Shown in pieces: positions 38,175-50,725 of a stretch of DNA of 64,000 bases. Location of the stretch: assembly GCA_019009955.1 (NCBI GenBank), contig CM032231.1, positions 38,430,001 through 38,494,000 of the forward strand, in the 5' to 3' direction. The position numbers and the translations under genes are program-made. Numbering within the stretch: position 1 is the first letter of the stretch; each line of letters starts with the position of its first letter. The stretch comes from Riptortus pedestris. Lineage: Eukaryota > Arthropoda > Insecta > Hemiptera > Alydidae. Under the pieces are notes generated by a model, which saw only the letters and a program-made list of their open reading frames with translations, made no database searches and was not told where the DNA came from.

Positions 38175-38877
38175 CTGCACTCCGAAATGGTGCAACAATG
38201 AAGATGAATTAGACAAAGTAAGAGAAGAGAGTTTAGGAAAGTTAAACATGGCTGGAAGTGATAATTGAAAATAATAACAATGGAGGTAACTTCTAAATAC
38301 ACTAGTTAGAAGACTAATGAAGCTAAGCGAACCTTCGCAGTACGCTTAATATAAATTACTGACATTGAGATAAGATAAGAAATTATTTTCAATTCGTAAG
38401 AAGTTACTTAACAAACATCCACATTTTTTTGTTATGACTACTTCCTGCCCAGAATTAAAAGACCCAAATAATTCTAGTGACTAATATTTATTGCACTTAT
38501 TACACATAGTAATGCCAGTTTCAAGAAAATTGACTCACTCAAAAAAAATTATGAAATGAGAACAAAAGAGGAATCTAGTAAAATTAAAAAAAAATTCATT
38601 AATTTCAAATAATTGCTGCAACAACTGAATTACACCAAAAATTATATTGAGCACTGATACTAAATAGACAAATTGATTAAATTATCAAAGTGAGTCAAAC
38701 TTGAGAAATATTTAGTTTTGGTGGACAATTGTAAAATATGAACTTTACTATGTTATCTAATAAAACATCAGATAAACTTTTACATTCTAATCGTTAATCT
38801 TTAATAATTTATTTCTGATCAGTTTCATTACAAATTAAATTAATATTTCAGAAGAGACAAAATTAATAATTAGTTAT

Positions 38878-39060
38878 AGTTTTAGCAGATTTACATTAAG
38901 GGGAATCAGTTATTGAGGGTGTCCTCATGATACAATTTTCAAAACATTCTTCAAATGTCCATTGATCCTATCTAGGAGAAGACAAAAATGAGTTTTTTTT
39001 TGTTTTTTTTAAAGTGATACACACACACACACGCATACACTTGCCTGTTGTATCAAAAAT
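38878..39060 (-). mobile_element. HINE-like element, 3' fragment in HECW intron
   Basis: The minus strand shows CTCATTTTTGTCTTCTCC, GATAGGATCAATGGACATTT, CCTCAATAACTGATTCCCC and AAATCTGCTAAAACT. It contains a short (AC)n tract. Confidence 0.72.
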
Positions 39061-39519
39061 TTTGATAGTAACCAACTTTGATATTTCAAACTCTCAAGGA
39101 AAAAGGAAGTTAAAACTGACCAAAAAGTGTTACCAAATCAGACTTGTTGAAAATTTATTATTATACAATAGTTTTTCTTCACATTTTTATCTAACTTAAA
39201 TTAATAATTTGTTTGTTTACAACATTAAGTAAACCTAACTCAGAATTCGACTTATGTAACAAAAGTATAAGCCAATATACCAGATATTGTTTTCAGTGTT
39301 TATTTCTATTGTATGTCGGCTGCAACAGAACAAAAGAAATACTAATGTATTATGTAGTAATTTGTTTATTAGTGAATTATTCTGCAGAGTATTTCCTAAA
39401 TGAAGATGTACCTCTATAACCTCTAAACTAAACTTCAAATTATCAATGTTTCACAATTCCTTTAAATCGAAATAAATTGGCTAACCCCTAAATTTCAAAT
39501 TAGAGAGATTCGAATGTAA

Positions 39520-39605
39520 ATAAATTTGAACGGACCTCAATTTTTTCTAATTTCTAAATAGGATCAATGAAAATTTGAGGATATTTTTTTGATTTTCGTG
39601 TCATG
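39520..39605 (+). mobile_element. HINE-like element, short fragment in HECW intron
   Basis: It contains TTTGAACGGACCTCAATTTT, AATAGGATCAATGAAAATTT and GATTTTCGTGTCATG in family order. Both ends are lost. Confidence 0.6.
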
Positions 39606-39714
39606 CAATTTCTATTTTATATTAAATTCAGCATCTATATAAATTAACTGAGACCATGGCCATGATAAGTAGTTTATTGAGATAATTCATGTTATAGTAA
39701 ATGTTTATAATTAC

Positions 39715-39900
39715 CTTTCCATTTCGATCAAACTTTGTTTCCCAACCTCTTGGGAGATCTTTTAGTGGGTCAGCAAAGAAGTTAACAAAAGCAACAAGAT
39801 CTCTATTATGCTGATATCTTTCAAAATTGTTCATGTCTCGACGTATTTTGGAAATCATATGCTTCAGTGAACCATTGCGGTTATAAAGTGCTAAACCTTC
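39715..39900 (-). CDS. Hecw: HECW-type E3 ubiquitin ligase, exon 5 (helical region and first half of WW2)
   Basis: The exon is 62 codons in phase 0 at both ends (acceptor TTATTACAG|GAA, donor AAAG|GTAATT). It reads [35 protein letters not shown] and then [14 protein letters not shown]. The first part is the highly conserved HECW helical box ([27 protein letters not shown] in vertebrates). The second is the start of WW2, which continues in the next exon after Lys. Splitting WW2 across an intron is plausible because the two halves join without frame change. The open frame reads on past the donor into intron, but family identity stops at NGK. Confidence 0.93.
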
Positions 39901-42539
39901 CTGTAATAACAAAAAAAAAAAACAAATTAAGAGAGAAACATATTCTTAATTTTAAAAATCATAAAAAAGAGAGTTTTAGACACAGTATTTTCATCTAGAG
40001 CAAGAAAAACATGACTAATATGTATAACCCATTTAATATTCATGTCTAGGTACACTGTAGTGGAAAAAAAGAGTTATAATAAAAATAAAAAAAACAAAAA
40101 ACAGTTTGATTGAAATATGATATCTAATAATGTAGAGACTTAGTGAACTGATTGATCACCATAAGATTTAGTTTATCTTCCATGAAAATGAATACTAGGC
40201 GATTAAGAGTTATCACATAGAATGGAACAATGTTTCTCACCTCACTGGTGCTTCTTAAAGAGCGTACATCACTTTATAGGCAATTTCAATTTTGTAAGTT
40301 CTACCATAATATTTAAATGACAAAAATGATATGTCAAGAGTCCCTGACAAAATGTTACTCTTTAACAGATTATAAAAAAAAAAGAAGTTCTTTTATAAAA
40401 ACAATTGATAAATTTGGGATTTACCTCATAAACACCAGTTTACCGACAGTTTGCAAATCCAAAATAAATAACATAACAACTATCTCGAACAAAAAGAACT
40501 TCTTTAAATGTTACCAAAACAGTAGATGAGCTCAAGGGGAAAAACAAACTCTTACTCGCCTATTTCAGAGCCCATGTCACTTATATATTTTGGTGATATG
40601 TAAATGAAGAGCACACTATCTAAACGCACTGCTTGAAAAATAATGCAAATTACAGGCTGAGTCAACCACATACAAAGAAGCCGATAGCATGAATTGTGAA
40701 ACTCAATGAACTCATTGTAAAATTATCAACTGTCTGAGTAACATTATTAAATAAATCAATTACCTAAGTCTTTCATATTTACTACTCTTCCAGCCATACT
40801 TGAAATAAAAATGATATCCTTCACAGATACTACATTTGAATTTGTAGATACATTTTTTTTTTCACTTCAATTTTACTCATTGAGAGAAAACATAATGAGC
40901 TAGGCTTGTTTCTTACACCTAAGCCTTCTAACCCATTTTATTTGAAATTCTCAAATACTACAAAAATTAAAATTATCTCTTCGAAATCTATTAATGTTCT
41001 AATTTCTTATTGCTTTTTATTATCAAACATTTCCTCATTTTACTTATGCCACTGGGAACAATGACGGCAGGTTATCCGCACACAACTCATCAGGTAAATT
41101 ACTAACTGTCTCACACATTTTATTTTTAAGCTTTTAAATTGTACTGTCATTTTTAAATGTCTAGCATCTAAGTTTGAATAAGAAACTCTGCTATCATTGT
41201 GGTTTAAGATAGCTTATAACCAATAAGCACTAATCATTTTTTTTTATTATGATTATGATTGAAATAAAACCATTCTTTTAAATTATGTTTAACAATACTA
41301 TGATATTGTGCAATAAAGATGGGTGCTGTACTATTTGAGATTACTAACAAGTCAAATGAAAGGGGAGTTCTTTTTTAAATCTCAATATAAGCTGTTTTGA
41401 GTTTGGACTATGTTAAGAGGAAAATATAAGACATGGTCAGTAACAGAGTGTGTCCCAAATGGTTAATCAACTAAGAAGAAACTATACTGCTCAAAAATGA
41501 ATAGGGATATTGGTTATTTTTTCTTAACCTATTAATTTTAATTAAATCCATCTTAATTAAATTTCTGTTTTATGGGGGGAAAAAGACAATAATTTCTAAT
41601 AAATATTAATGATATTTATAATAAAAAAATTAAAAAAATATGCTAGGCCACATTCATACCACAAAACAGCCAATATCCCTATTCATTTTTGAGCAGTTTA
41701 GGTTACTGTGTTCAGCCAATTCAATATTTGTTTTTTCTTAAAATAAAAACACATATAAATGTTATTTAGAAGTATGATTCAATTTGTCAATTAAGACGAC
41801 AAAAACATATAAGAATAACTAGATCTGATTAATTGCTCTCATTTGTATTCCAAACTCGAAGAAATCAATAGATCTCCATTTTTGAGCTCAACTTTGAAGT
41901 AAATTTGTGTGTGTAAACTATTTGAATAATTATTTATATAAGTGCTTTCCTTTCTTGGAAGTATTTAAGGAATTATCAATAATTTTTATGTGAAATGATA
42001 GAAAATTCTTTAACACCAGCCTCCAATGCGATAGTAGAAGCTAGAAATCTTAAAATATAGGTAAGTTTTTCTAAAAGAATATTCTGCTATAAACCAGTGA
42101 TGACAGGTAAGTTAAGTAAATTCAATGATAGGAATGGGCCAATTGATTGAACTAACTGGTTTAAGATTAAATCCCCTGCCGAGTGAACTTGGAAAAAGAG
42201 GAACTAGAAAAATATTATAAGACTCAGGCACTGAAAGGGGAGGGGAGCTGGGAAAGGCTTAGAATATGTAATAGAATATTCATAACTTCAAACTACCATA
42301 AAAGTTTGAAAATTAATGAAGAGGGGCATTTTGTATGAAGGATTATATACAATGTTAATTCTTATGTTGATTAAGGGTGAAAATAGAGAATCATGCAACA
42401 ACAGCCACAGTAGGATGTATAAGGAGAACAATAAACATTTTTCAATTATTTAATAGTTAGTGGAACAATTATTGATTTGTCACCCCCCCCCCAAAAAAAA
42501 AAATTAGGATTAAAGCTAAATGAATACAAATTTATTAAC
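39901..42539 (-). other. HECW intron between exons 4 and 5
   Basis: A 2.6 kb AT-rich intron. The only structured feature is the inverted-repeat MITE at 41487-41696. No coding segment was recognised. Confidence 0.7.
41487..41696. mobile_element. Tc1/mariner-type MITE (210 bp) with 27-bp inverted repeats
   Basis: The ends are perfect inverted repeats of 27 bases, starting CTGCTCAAAAATGAATAGGG on the left and mirrored on the right as CCAATATCCC...GAGCAG. Ends of the form (TA)CTGCTCAAAAA are common in Tc1-like elements (knowledge of the superfamily). A TA precedes the left end; on the right the flank reads TTTA, so a clean TA duplication is not seen. The interior is AT-rich and non-coding. It lies in the HECW intron between exons 4 and 5. 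Confidence 0.8.
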
Positions 42540-42705
42540 CTGGTTCGTGTGAAGTAGACTAAAGAAATCTGGTCGAGTTAAGAATTTAGCGGCAGGTGAC
42601 TGGTAAATATCTTGCTGACTTGGAACATGACTGGTAGATCCATTGTCTGGAGTATCTTCAACTTCTGGTTGGCGAGATGTTATAGTTCTTCTTATTGACT
42701 GATAC
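42540..42705 (-). CDS. Hecw: HECW-type E3 ubiquitin ligase, exon 4
   Basis: The exon is 166 bases between acceptor CCCTCAG|GTATC and donor ACCAG|GTTAAT. It encodes RYQSIRRTITSRQPEVEDTP, a short spacer, then AAKFLTRPDFFSLLHTNQ. The first part is close to the family's RRYQSIRRT; the second matches its (V)KF..(N/S)PEFF..LH segment, the start of the helical region between the WW domains. The exon ends in phase 0 and joins exon 5 as Q-EGLALYN. The spacer between the two blocks is shorter than in vertebrate HECW1/2. Confidence 0.9.
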
Positions 42706-44498
<1,793 letters not shown>

Positions 44499-45839
44499 AT
44501 GGAGGAAGTGGTTCTTCATCAGTTGTTTCTATGCGTTGGTGTTTTATTGATCTTTCAGGAATAGATGGGAGTCTAGTAGAAGTGATGTGCCTGACAGGGG
44601 GTTGTATTTCTTCTTCACTAGTATGAAATACTTCATCGTCTTCTTGAGTTCTTGCTATACGCTGTGGTCGAGCATGGTGAGTAGGCGTTGGAGGGCACTG
44701 AGGAATCTCCATTCGCCTCAACCGTGCTTCTGGAGGATGGCTTACTTGTCGTGAGAGAGGTTTATGAGGTCTGATAGTTGTAATGTTTTGCGGTTCATCA
44801 CATGCAGAAACTAGGGAATCTGAGCTAGAACTATGAGTTACTACAGTCGCTCCTTCTGAGGAGTTGGCAGAAGTGTTCATGACTACTCCTGAATCAGTCG
44901 AAGGTGAATTTGGAGACAACCTAGAATTAGTTTCAGGAACTGACAGTTTGTTAGTAATTTCAGATATCATAGGAGGTTCTTTGGCTAAATTACTAGTTGA
45001 AGGTACAGGAGACTCATGTCTGGTATCAGAAACAGACTCTGAATTGTTATCGACAGATAAACTGTTGTCATGCTCAGGGGTTGCTAATGGAGCACAATCT
45101 CCATCTTGAACTAAAGAGGATTCCACAGGCCTATCCTCTTGAGTTCTATCCATGCTCTGAAGACTAGACGCATTTGACAGCTCATCTGTATCGACTATTT
45201 CAAATCCAAAACTATCTTCTGGATTAGTCATTTTCTTTGGTCTAGGAGGTAAAGTTGGACCCTCAGACGGTTTGTTTTTTCTGTGGATTTCGGGAGGTCT
45301 CCTCAGGCCTATCGCTCTAGTCCTTTCTAATGGCCTATGTCGAGGAGGAAAGGAACGAGGAGGGAGGGGTGGAGGTTCTTCACAAGGATAAACAGTCTCA
45401 TAAACGGACGGTGCAGCCGTTTTTTGTGCCCAAATAGGAAAATACTCGCTTTGCTCAGATTCAACAGTTTTTTGAGCTTCATGAGAATTCCAAGTGGGGA
45501 GGTCCTTGGAGGATGTTCTAGATGAATCTGTATCAGAGTCTTCTCTTTCCTGATGCAGGAAACCATTCGGAAGGGAAGATTTCTTCTTAAGTAATCTCCA
45601 ACCCTTCTTCCTATACTTAGAAGAAGATTCCGGATCAGATTCACTCTCAGAGCTGCAGTTAGATCTCAATCTAACCATATCTCCATGACGAGGGAGATCT
45701 CTTTTTTTCACACAGTCCTTTAATTTAGTTTTATCACGAGTTTGCTTGTATGCTGACTCAATGTCCATAGGCTCTGACTGGGCCAAGCAAGAAAAAGAGA
45801 GTCCACTGTAGTAGCGAAAGCACATCATCTTGTTATTTT
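44499..45839 (-). CDS. Hecw: HECW-type E3 ubiquitin ligase, large exon 2 (HECW_N end and disordered linker)
   Basis: This is a 1341-base exon of about 447 residues between acceptor TTTTTTCAG|AA and donor CCAT|GTAAGT. It opens with NNKMMCFRYYSGLS, which matches the end of vertebrate HECW_N (ICFKYYHGIS). The rest looks disordered: Ser/Glu runs (SNCSSESESDPESSS), an SH3-ligand-like segment EEPPPLPPRSFPPRHRPLER, a second TLPPRPKK motif, and many Ser/Thr/Asp tracts. The last residues (TDEEPLPP) lead straight into WW1. Vertebrate HECW proteins have a C2 domain between HECW_N and this linker. No C2-like strand pattern is seen here, and the exon is uninterrupted, so C2 is missing rather than overlooked between exons. 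The open frame runs further upstream, to about 46014, but that part is AT-rich intron without coding character. Confidence 0.88.
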
Positions 45840-46834
45840 CTGAAAAAATGACATTAATAAAGGATGTAAGAAAAGTTAACGATGGATAATACATACATGG
45901 AAATTTTTGAATAATCAATATTACAATAATAATTTTAAAAACTGTTTTGTGATAATGAAATGAGAAAATAAAGGAAGTTTGGGAAATCAGAAGTTTGAGA
46001 TAATAATAAAGCAAATAAGCTACAGTTTTATCATTTTATTTAGACTTTCAATTTTTTTAAATTTAAAAAAAAATTATGAAATTAATCAAATTAATTAATA
46101 ATGAATTATCAAATAATGCCTCATCTTTTAAAGTAATTATTGATTTATTTCAATTATATACAATTCAAAAAGTAAATGTGATTAAAAATAAAAGACAGTT
46201 ACACAAGGTACTGAATAAAAAAAATCATTTTATGTATAGAACTTGTTTTAATGTTTGGCGTTAACTTAAAAAATAAGTAGGAAAGGGTAAGAAAACAAAA
46301 TTATCAAGAATGAAAAAAAAAATAAGTGAGATCATTAGGTATATAAATATGAGTTTTAAGTTTTAAAAACTAAATAAATGAAAATAAAAATAGGTGCCAA
46401 TAGAAAAAATTAGATCAAACTAAAGAAAATTTTTATTTAAGAGATTAAAAACTTGTGCTAAATTGCCAATACTAAATTATGCTTACCAAGATTCTACAAA
46501 TATTATGATATTTGTAGAATCTTGGTTAATGATTCATTAAAGGTTGTATGCAATCTTTAATGAATCATTAAAGCAAACACTTTTGAATAATATGATATAT
46601 TTACATGCAATTTTATCTGAAGCACATATAAATATTGAATTCATATGTCTTCTTATTAAAATTCATTTAAATGTTAAATAAAAGATATATGCACACGTGC
46701 ACACAAACGTGAACGCATGCACACACACGCACACTACCACAACCAGTTTTTTTTTTCTCTTCTCAGATGCAAAAAAGTAATAAAACTAAATATATTGGAA
46801 TACGATAATATATGGTTTGTGGATATTTAAGTAC
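45840..46834 (-). other. HECW intron between visible exons 1 and 2
   Basis: This intron is strongly AT-rich and shows no coding signal. It holds the twin hairpins at 46486-46571 and a short ACAC-rich tract near 46690-46740. Chance open frames in it are made of Asn, Lys and Ile codons. Confidence 0.7.
46486..46571. repeat. Twin adjacent hairpins in HECW intron
   Basis: Two hairpins stand back to back. The first (46486-46525) has perfect 18-base arms starting CCAAGATTCTACAAATAT. The second (46526-46571) has 21-base arms starting TTAATGATTCATTAAAGGTT with one mismatch. Both have the same four-base loop TATG and no spacer lies between them. Confidence 0.85.
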
Positions 46835-46942
46835 CTTGATTTAATGTCTCTTGTGGAAGATCAAACTGCCACATAGTAGATCCGGTCCCAACTCCCAAAT
46901 CTTTCTTGTAACGTACAATGCATGGTACAGGGTTTCGCTCAT
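46835..46942 (-). CDS. Hecw: HECW-type E3 ubiquitin ligase, exon 1 of those visible (HECW_N domain)
   Basis: This exon encodes 35 residues from ERNPVPCIVRYKKDLG to FDLPQETLNQ plus one base of a split codon. It is bounded by a T-rich acceptor ending CAG (just above 46942) and the donor G|GTACTT. From memory of the family, it matches the part of the vertebrate HECW1/2 N-terminal (HECW_N) domain that contains DENSPANFWD and the following IVWRIEP. The exon begins in phase 1, so the preceding exon must end with one base; a G would give DERNP, like the family's DEN. No upstream exon could be found between 46943 and 64000. The join to the next exon restores GAA and keeps the frame open. HECW ligases attach ubiquitin to substrates through a C-terminal HECT cysteine; that part is not in the window. 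Family assignment is firm because of the WW exons below. Confidence 0.8.
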
Positions 46943-47339
46943 CTGGAAAAAAAAGAAAAAAAAAAAAGATTAATCCCTGTCCAAATATATCTTATCAGTA
47001 TAGCCAATAAAAATATATACATAAATACAAAAGGAATATGCTCCTAAAGTCAAACAATATAGTAGTACAGAAATGTTTATAATAACACACTGTGCTATTA
47101 GCCCTATGAGCAGTAGATAGTTAACTCTGTTATTCTCTCTGGAATGACAAAAAAATGACACTCTATCCGCCTCACTAATTATTGATTTAGCAATCACCTT
47201 TTTTGCATCCAAAGTCTGCACCTTAGTTTATAGTAGGATATACTGAAGGCTAATTGGAAAAGTACAAATACCTCTGGAGTTAAAGCAAAATGTATAAAGT
47301 AAATGACATTTTTAATATCATTTATAACACAAATATTTT
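46943..47339. other. HECW upstream intron, featureless
   Basis: A polypyrimidine tract on the minus strand immediately precedes exon 1; the rest is AT-rich. Confidence 0.5.
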
Positions 47340-47735
47340 TGACTTTAGTTTTTATACTTTCGCTAAATCCTAGTCCAATTTCGGTCGTTAAAGAATTTTC
47401 TTTACATTAATCGATCAAATCGTCATCATACAAGTATTGCTGTATCTCACACAGTCAAATTTTAATGAAAACTGTACTTGGTACTTAAGCTACCAAAAAT
47501 GTGATTCATGATATAACAGCTTATTGTTAATATGACATGATTAGGAGTGGGTGTTCACTACGACGACAAAATGCAAATATTTCGGTTAATATTAAAGATT
47601 GAGAAAAAGTGGGTATAACAACATTTGTAGGAAATTAAATTTGAAATAAGATTGGTTCTATACAGACTTTCGATTCGACACATAATAATGGAGATATTTT
47701 GAATTTTTAGAGAAATAAAGTTACACAAAAAATAC
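47340..47735 (+). mobile_element. HINE-like element, core fragment
   Basis: It contains a decayed AAGCTACC...TATAACAGCTTATTGTTAAT segment, TTTCGGTTAATATTAAAGAT and TTCGATTCGACACATAATAA. Ends were not found; a fresh 5' end of another copy follows at once. Confidence 0.65.
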
Positions 47736-47736
47736 A

Positions 47737-48556
47737 GAAATCCGTCACGCAGGGGCTGCGTAAACTAAGCACATTTCCCTCGTGAAGTTTTACAATAGAT
47801 AAATCTACATACTGCTAACACTTAACACTACCCTCAATATTAAGTGAATAAATAAAAACGGTAATGAGAAATTTTTCAGTCAATTTTAATAACCTCCCAG
47901 GGCTGAACAGATAGAATATTCTTCACCAGACATAGAAAAAAAAAAATAACAATTACTGAAATATATCTGAATATAACATATTAACTTTATTGAAAACTAT
48001 TTATTATATCTAGTACATTAATTTATAATGAATCAGAATAATTTTTATCTCACCCTTCAAATTGTAATAGTTAGACCGGAGGGGGGGGGAGGGGTCAACA
48101 GAACATATTTGAATGTATCTCGTATAATAAAGGACTCTTGAAAGCAATATTTGGAATTTAAGCTTCGAATAAAGTAGTTTATTATACAACAGAGTATTGT
48201 TTATGTGACATGGGAAGAAGTGAGGGTTTGCTGAAGGCTGAAACCTGACAAATGTGAATATCTCGGTTACTGTTCAAGATAGCCAATAAATGTATATAAC
48301 AATATTTATAGTACATTTATTGTGCAATAAGATTGGTTCTATACAATTTTTCGATCCGACGTATGATAACGGAGATATTTCGAGTTTTCGAAAATCCCCC
48401 ATCTAAACCTCTCCTTCGACTAGTGCGATTTCAGCCATTAACGAACGTGATCTTCCTTTTTACATAAAACGATTACATATCGAGTTTGGTAACGATCAAA
48501 CAGAAATTGCGACTGCTAGAGCGTTAATTTACAAATCAAGGGAAATCTGCTAAAAG
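47737..48556 (+). mobile_element. HINE-like element, long variant lacking the microsatellite
   Basis: It starts TCCGTCACGCAGGGGCTGCG, has the long middle with the TCTCGGTTACTGTTCAAGAT and TTCGATCCGACGTATGATAA cores and CGACTGCTAGAGCGTTAA, then jumps to AAGGGAAATCTGCTAAAA. About 130 bases, with the microsatellite and GGATCGATGG block, have been deleted. Confidence 0.82.
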
Positions 48557-49329
48557 GGAGCCAGGAAACCAAAATCAGGATTCACAAATAAGGATATAAA
48601 AAAGTTAAAGAAAAATGGTGACCTCTTCCCAAAGTATAATTTTCAAAAATGACTAGGGGGATTCTAAATAATTCATGATATACTCTAATAACAGATATTC
48701 AACGCATAGAGGTATCAAACTAATCAGAGATCGGGGATATTAATGAAGCTACAATCATACTCATTAGATCGTCAGCTTCTCATGATTGGACGATTAGGCC
48801 AAATAAAATCCGGCATCAACTTGGAATTTTAAAAAAAATTGTAATTATTTTTAAATCATGAATAAAACATTTTGACTCATTTAAAAATTAATATCGTAGC
48901 TTATATAAGCTAATTGGCATCTCTTATTATCTTCTTTTTTTCTATTGGCATATAAGGCAAATTTTCTCGTGTACTTTCACACTTTTATAACTCAAATTAA
49001 TCCAGAGAATATACTTTTCTGACCTGTAGTGGGCTCTGATGACATCACGAGTAGTAACTATGAACAACTAATACAGATGAATCAACAACGCAGAGTGAAC
49101 CACTTACTATACGGGTACACTAAGGAATGATGTTCTGATAGGACACCCAACACTTTTGAACTGATAATGTTTTGAAGATTATTAGTAAACAGGATATTAC
49201 TAGCTGATTTCAATATACGATAACATCGAGGGCCAATTGATTTGCACCACATCGCCAGTTAAGAGCAACACGACACATTTAGCAGTTAACATTTAAGAGA
49301 AATATATAAGTTCGCATGTACCAATAAAA

Positions 49330-50167
49330 AAAAAAGTCGGAAACTAAGCAGATTTCACACGTGAAGTTATACAATAGTGAAATCGCCATAGGAGAGGCGA
49401 ACAGTTACGGAAACGGCCGAACTAGCCTTCGGCAGAAACGAACAGAACCGACCTTACTCAATCATCTCCTCCATAACCCGCACACACAATAAAAAAGTCC
49501 GTCACGCAGGGCCTGCGTAAACTAAGCAGATTTCCTATGTGAAGTTTAGCAATAGAGAAATCTGCATACTGGTAACACAACACCACCATAAGTAAATAAA
49601 AATGGTAATGAGAAAACTTTCAGTTAATTTTAATAAACTCCCAACTGAAACGGCTTCTGAATTGTAAGAATAATTTATATTTTAATAACTCAAATTTTAG
49701 TAGTCCAAGAACTAAAGAAGGGGGGGGGGCGGATGAACAGAACGTATTTGCATAAATCTCACAAAGTAAAGAAGGTTAGAAACGACAGGTTAGGTTAGAA
49801 GCTTCCGCCAGAGCCGAGATTATGAAAACGGCCAAACTAACCAAACTAACCTGAACAACACCCGACCACAGACTTCATAAAAATACAAATATCGCGGTTA
49901 ATATTCAAGATAGAGAATAAGTGTATATAACAATATTTATAGTAAATTTAATTTGCAATAAGATTGGTTCTATACAAGTTTTCGATCCGATGCATAATAA
50001 CGGAGATATTTTGATTTTCGAAAATCCTCCCCTCTAGACCTCCCCCCCCCCTCCCTCTTGTCCGATTTCAGCCATTAACGAACTTGATCTCTTTTTTTAC
50101 ATAAAACGGTTAAATATCGAGTTTCGTTACGATCAAACAAAAATTGCGACCACTATAGCGTTAACAG

Positions 50168-50209
<42 letters not shown>

Positions 50210-50557
50210 ATAATTTTGAACGGACCTTATTTTCGTCATCCCCTGGGTAGGATCGATGGACATTTGATGAAATTTTTCGAAACTCGCGTCATGAGTACGA
50301 CCTCAATAGCTGATTTCCCTAAAGGGAAATCTGCTAATGCGAATACCTCGGTTAATATTCAAGATAGAGAATAAATGTATATAACAATATTTATAGTCAA
50401 TAAGATTGGTTTTATGCAATTTTTCGAGCTGATGTATAGTAACAGAGATATTTCGAATTTTCGGAATTCTCCCCCTCCCACTGGTCAGGTTTCAGCCGTT
50501 AACGAACTTGATCTTTCTTTTTACATAAAACGAGTTTGGTGACGATTAAAGAAAAAT

Positions 50558-50617
<60 letters not shown>

Positions 50618-50725
50618 TTGAACGGACCTCATTTTCGTCTGGTTAGGATCGATGGACATCTGAAGAAATTTTTCGAAAATCGCGTCATGATTATGACCTC
50701 AATAGCTGATTTCCCCTTAAGATGT
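49330..50725 (+). mobile_element. HINE-like element interrupted by a second copy of its own family
   Basis: The outer copy runs 49330-49495 (starting AAGTCGGAAACTAAGCAGAT, a 5' deletion) and resumes at about 50339 (TGCGAATACCTCGGTTAATA). It has its own (TA)n tract and GTTAGGATCGATGGACATCT near 50640 and ends in a truncated palindrome at 50725. The inserted copy is listed separately. Confidence 0.83.
49496..50338 (+). mobile_element. HINE-like element, full-length copy nested in another
   Basis: It starts GTCCGTCACGCAGGGCCTGC and ends GGGAAATCTGCTAA, followed by T. It includes the TTCGATCCGATGCATAATAA, GCGACCACTATAGCGTTAAC, (TA)n and GTAGGATCGATGGACATTTG landmarks. The flanks join to give CACAATAAAAA|TGCGAATACC, the uninterrupted family sequence, so the insertion was between A and T without duplication. 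Confidence 0.87.

Larger units (their letters stand above)
38175..39714 (-). other. HECW intron between exons 5 and 6
   Basis: A 1.5 kb intron that holds two decayed pieces of the abundant HINE-like family (38878-39060 and 39520-39605). The rest is AT-rich without features. Confidence 0.7.

Noticed and set aside
38099..38302. 67-codon minus-strand open frame
   Set aside because: It is another frame of HECW exon 6 and its intron; the frame carrying the WW2 half is the real one.
44864..45109. 81-codon plus-strand open frame
   Set aside because: It is the antisense shadow of HECW exon 2; the minus-strand frame has splice sites and domain context.
45327..45644. 105-codon minus-strand and 62-codon plus-strand open frames
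   Set aside because: Both are alternative frames within HECW exon 2, with no family match.
46076..46264. 62-codon plus-strand frame rich in Asn, Lys and Ile
   Set aside because: Expected in AT-rich intron; antisense to HECW and without codon-use signal.
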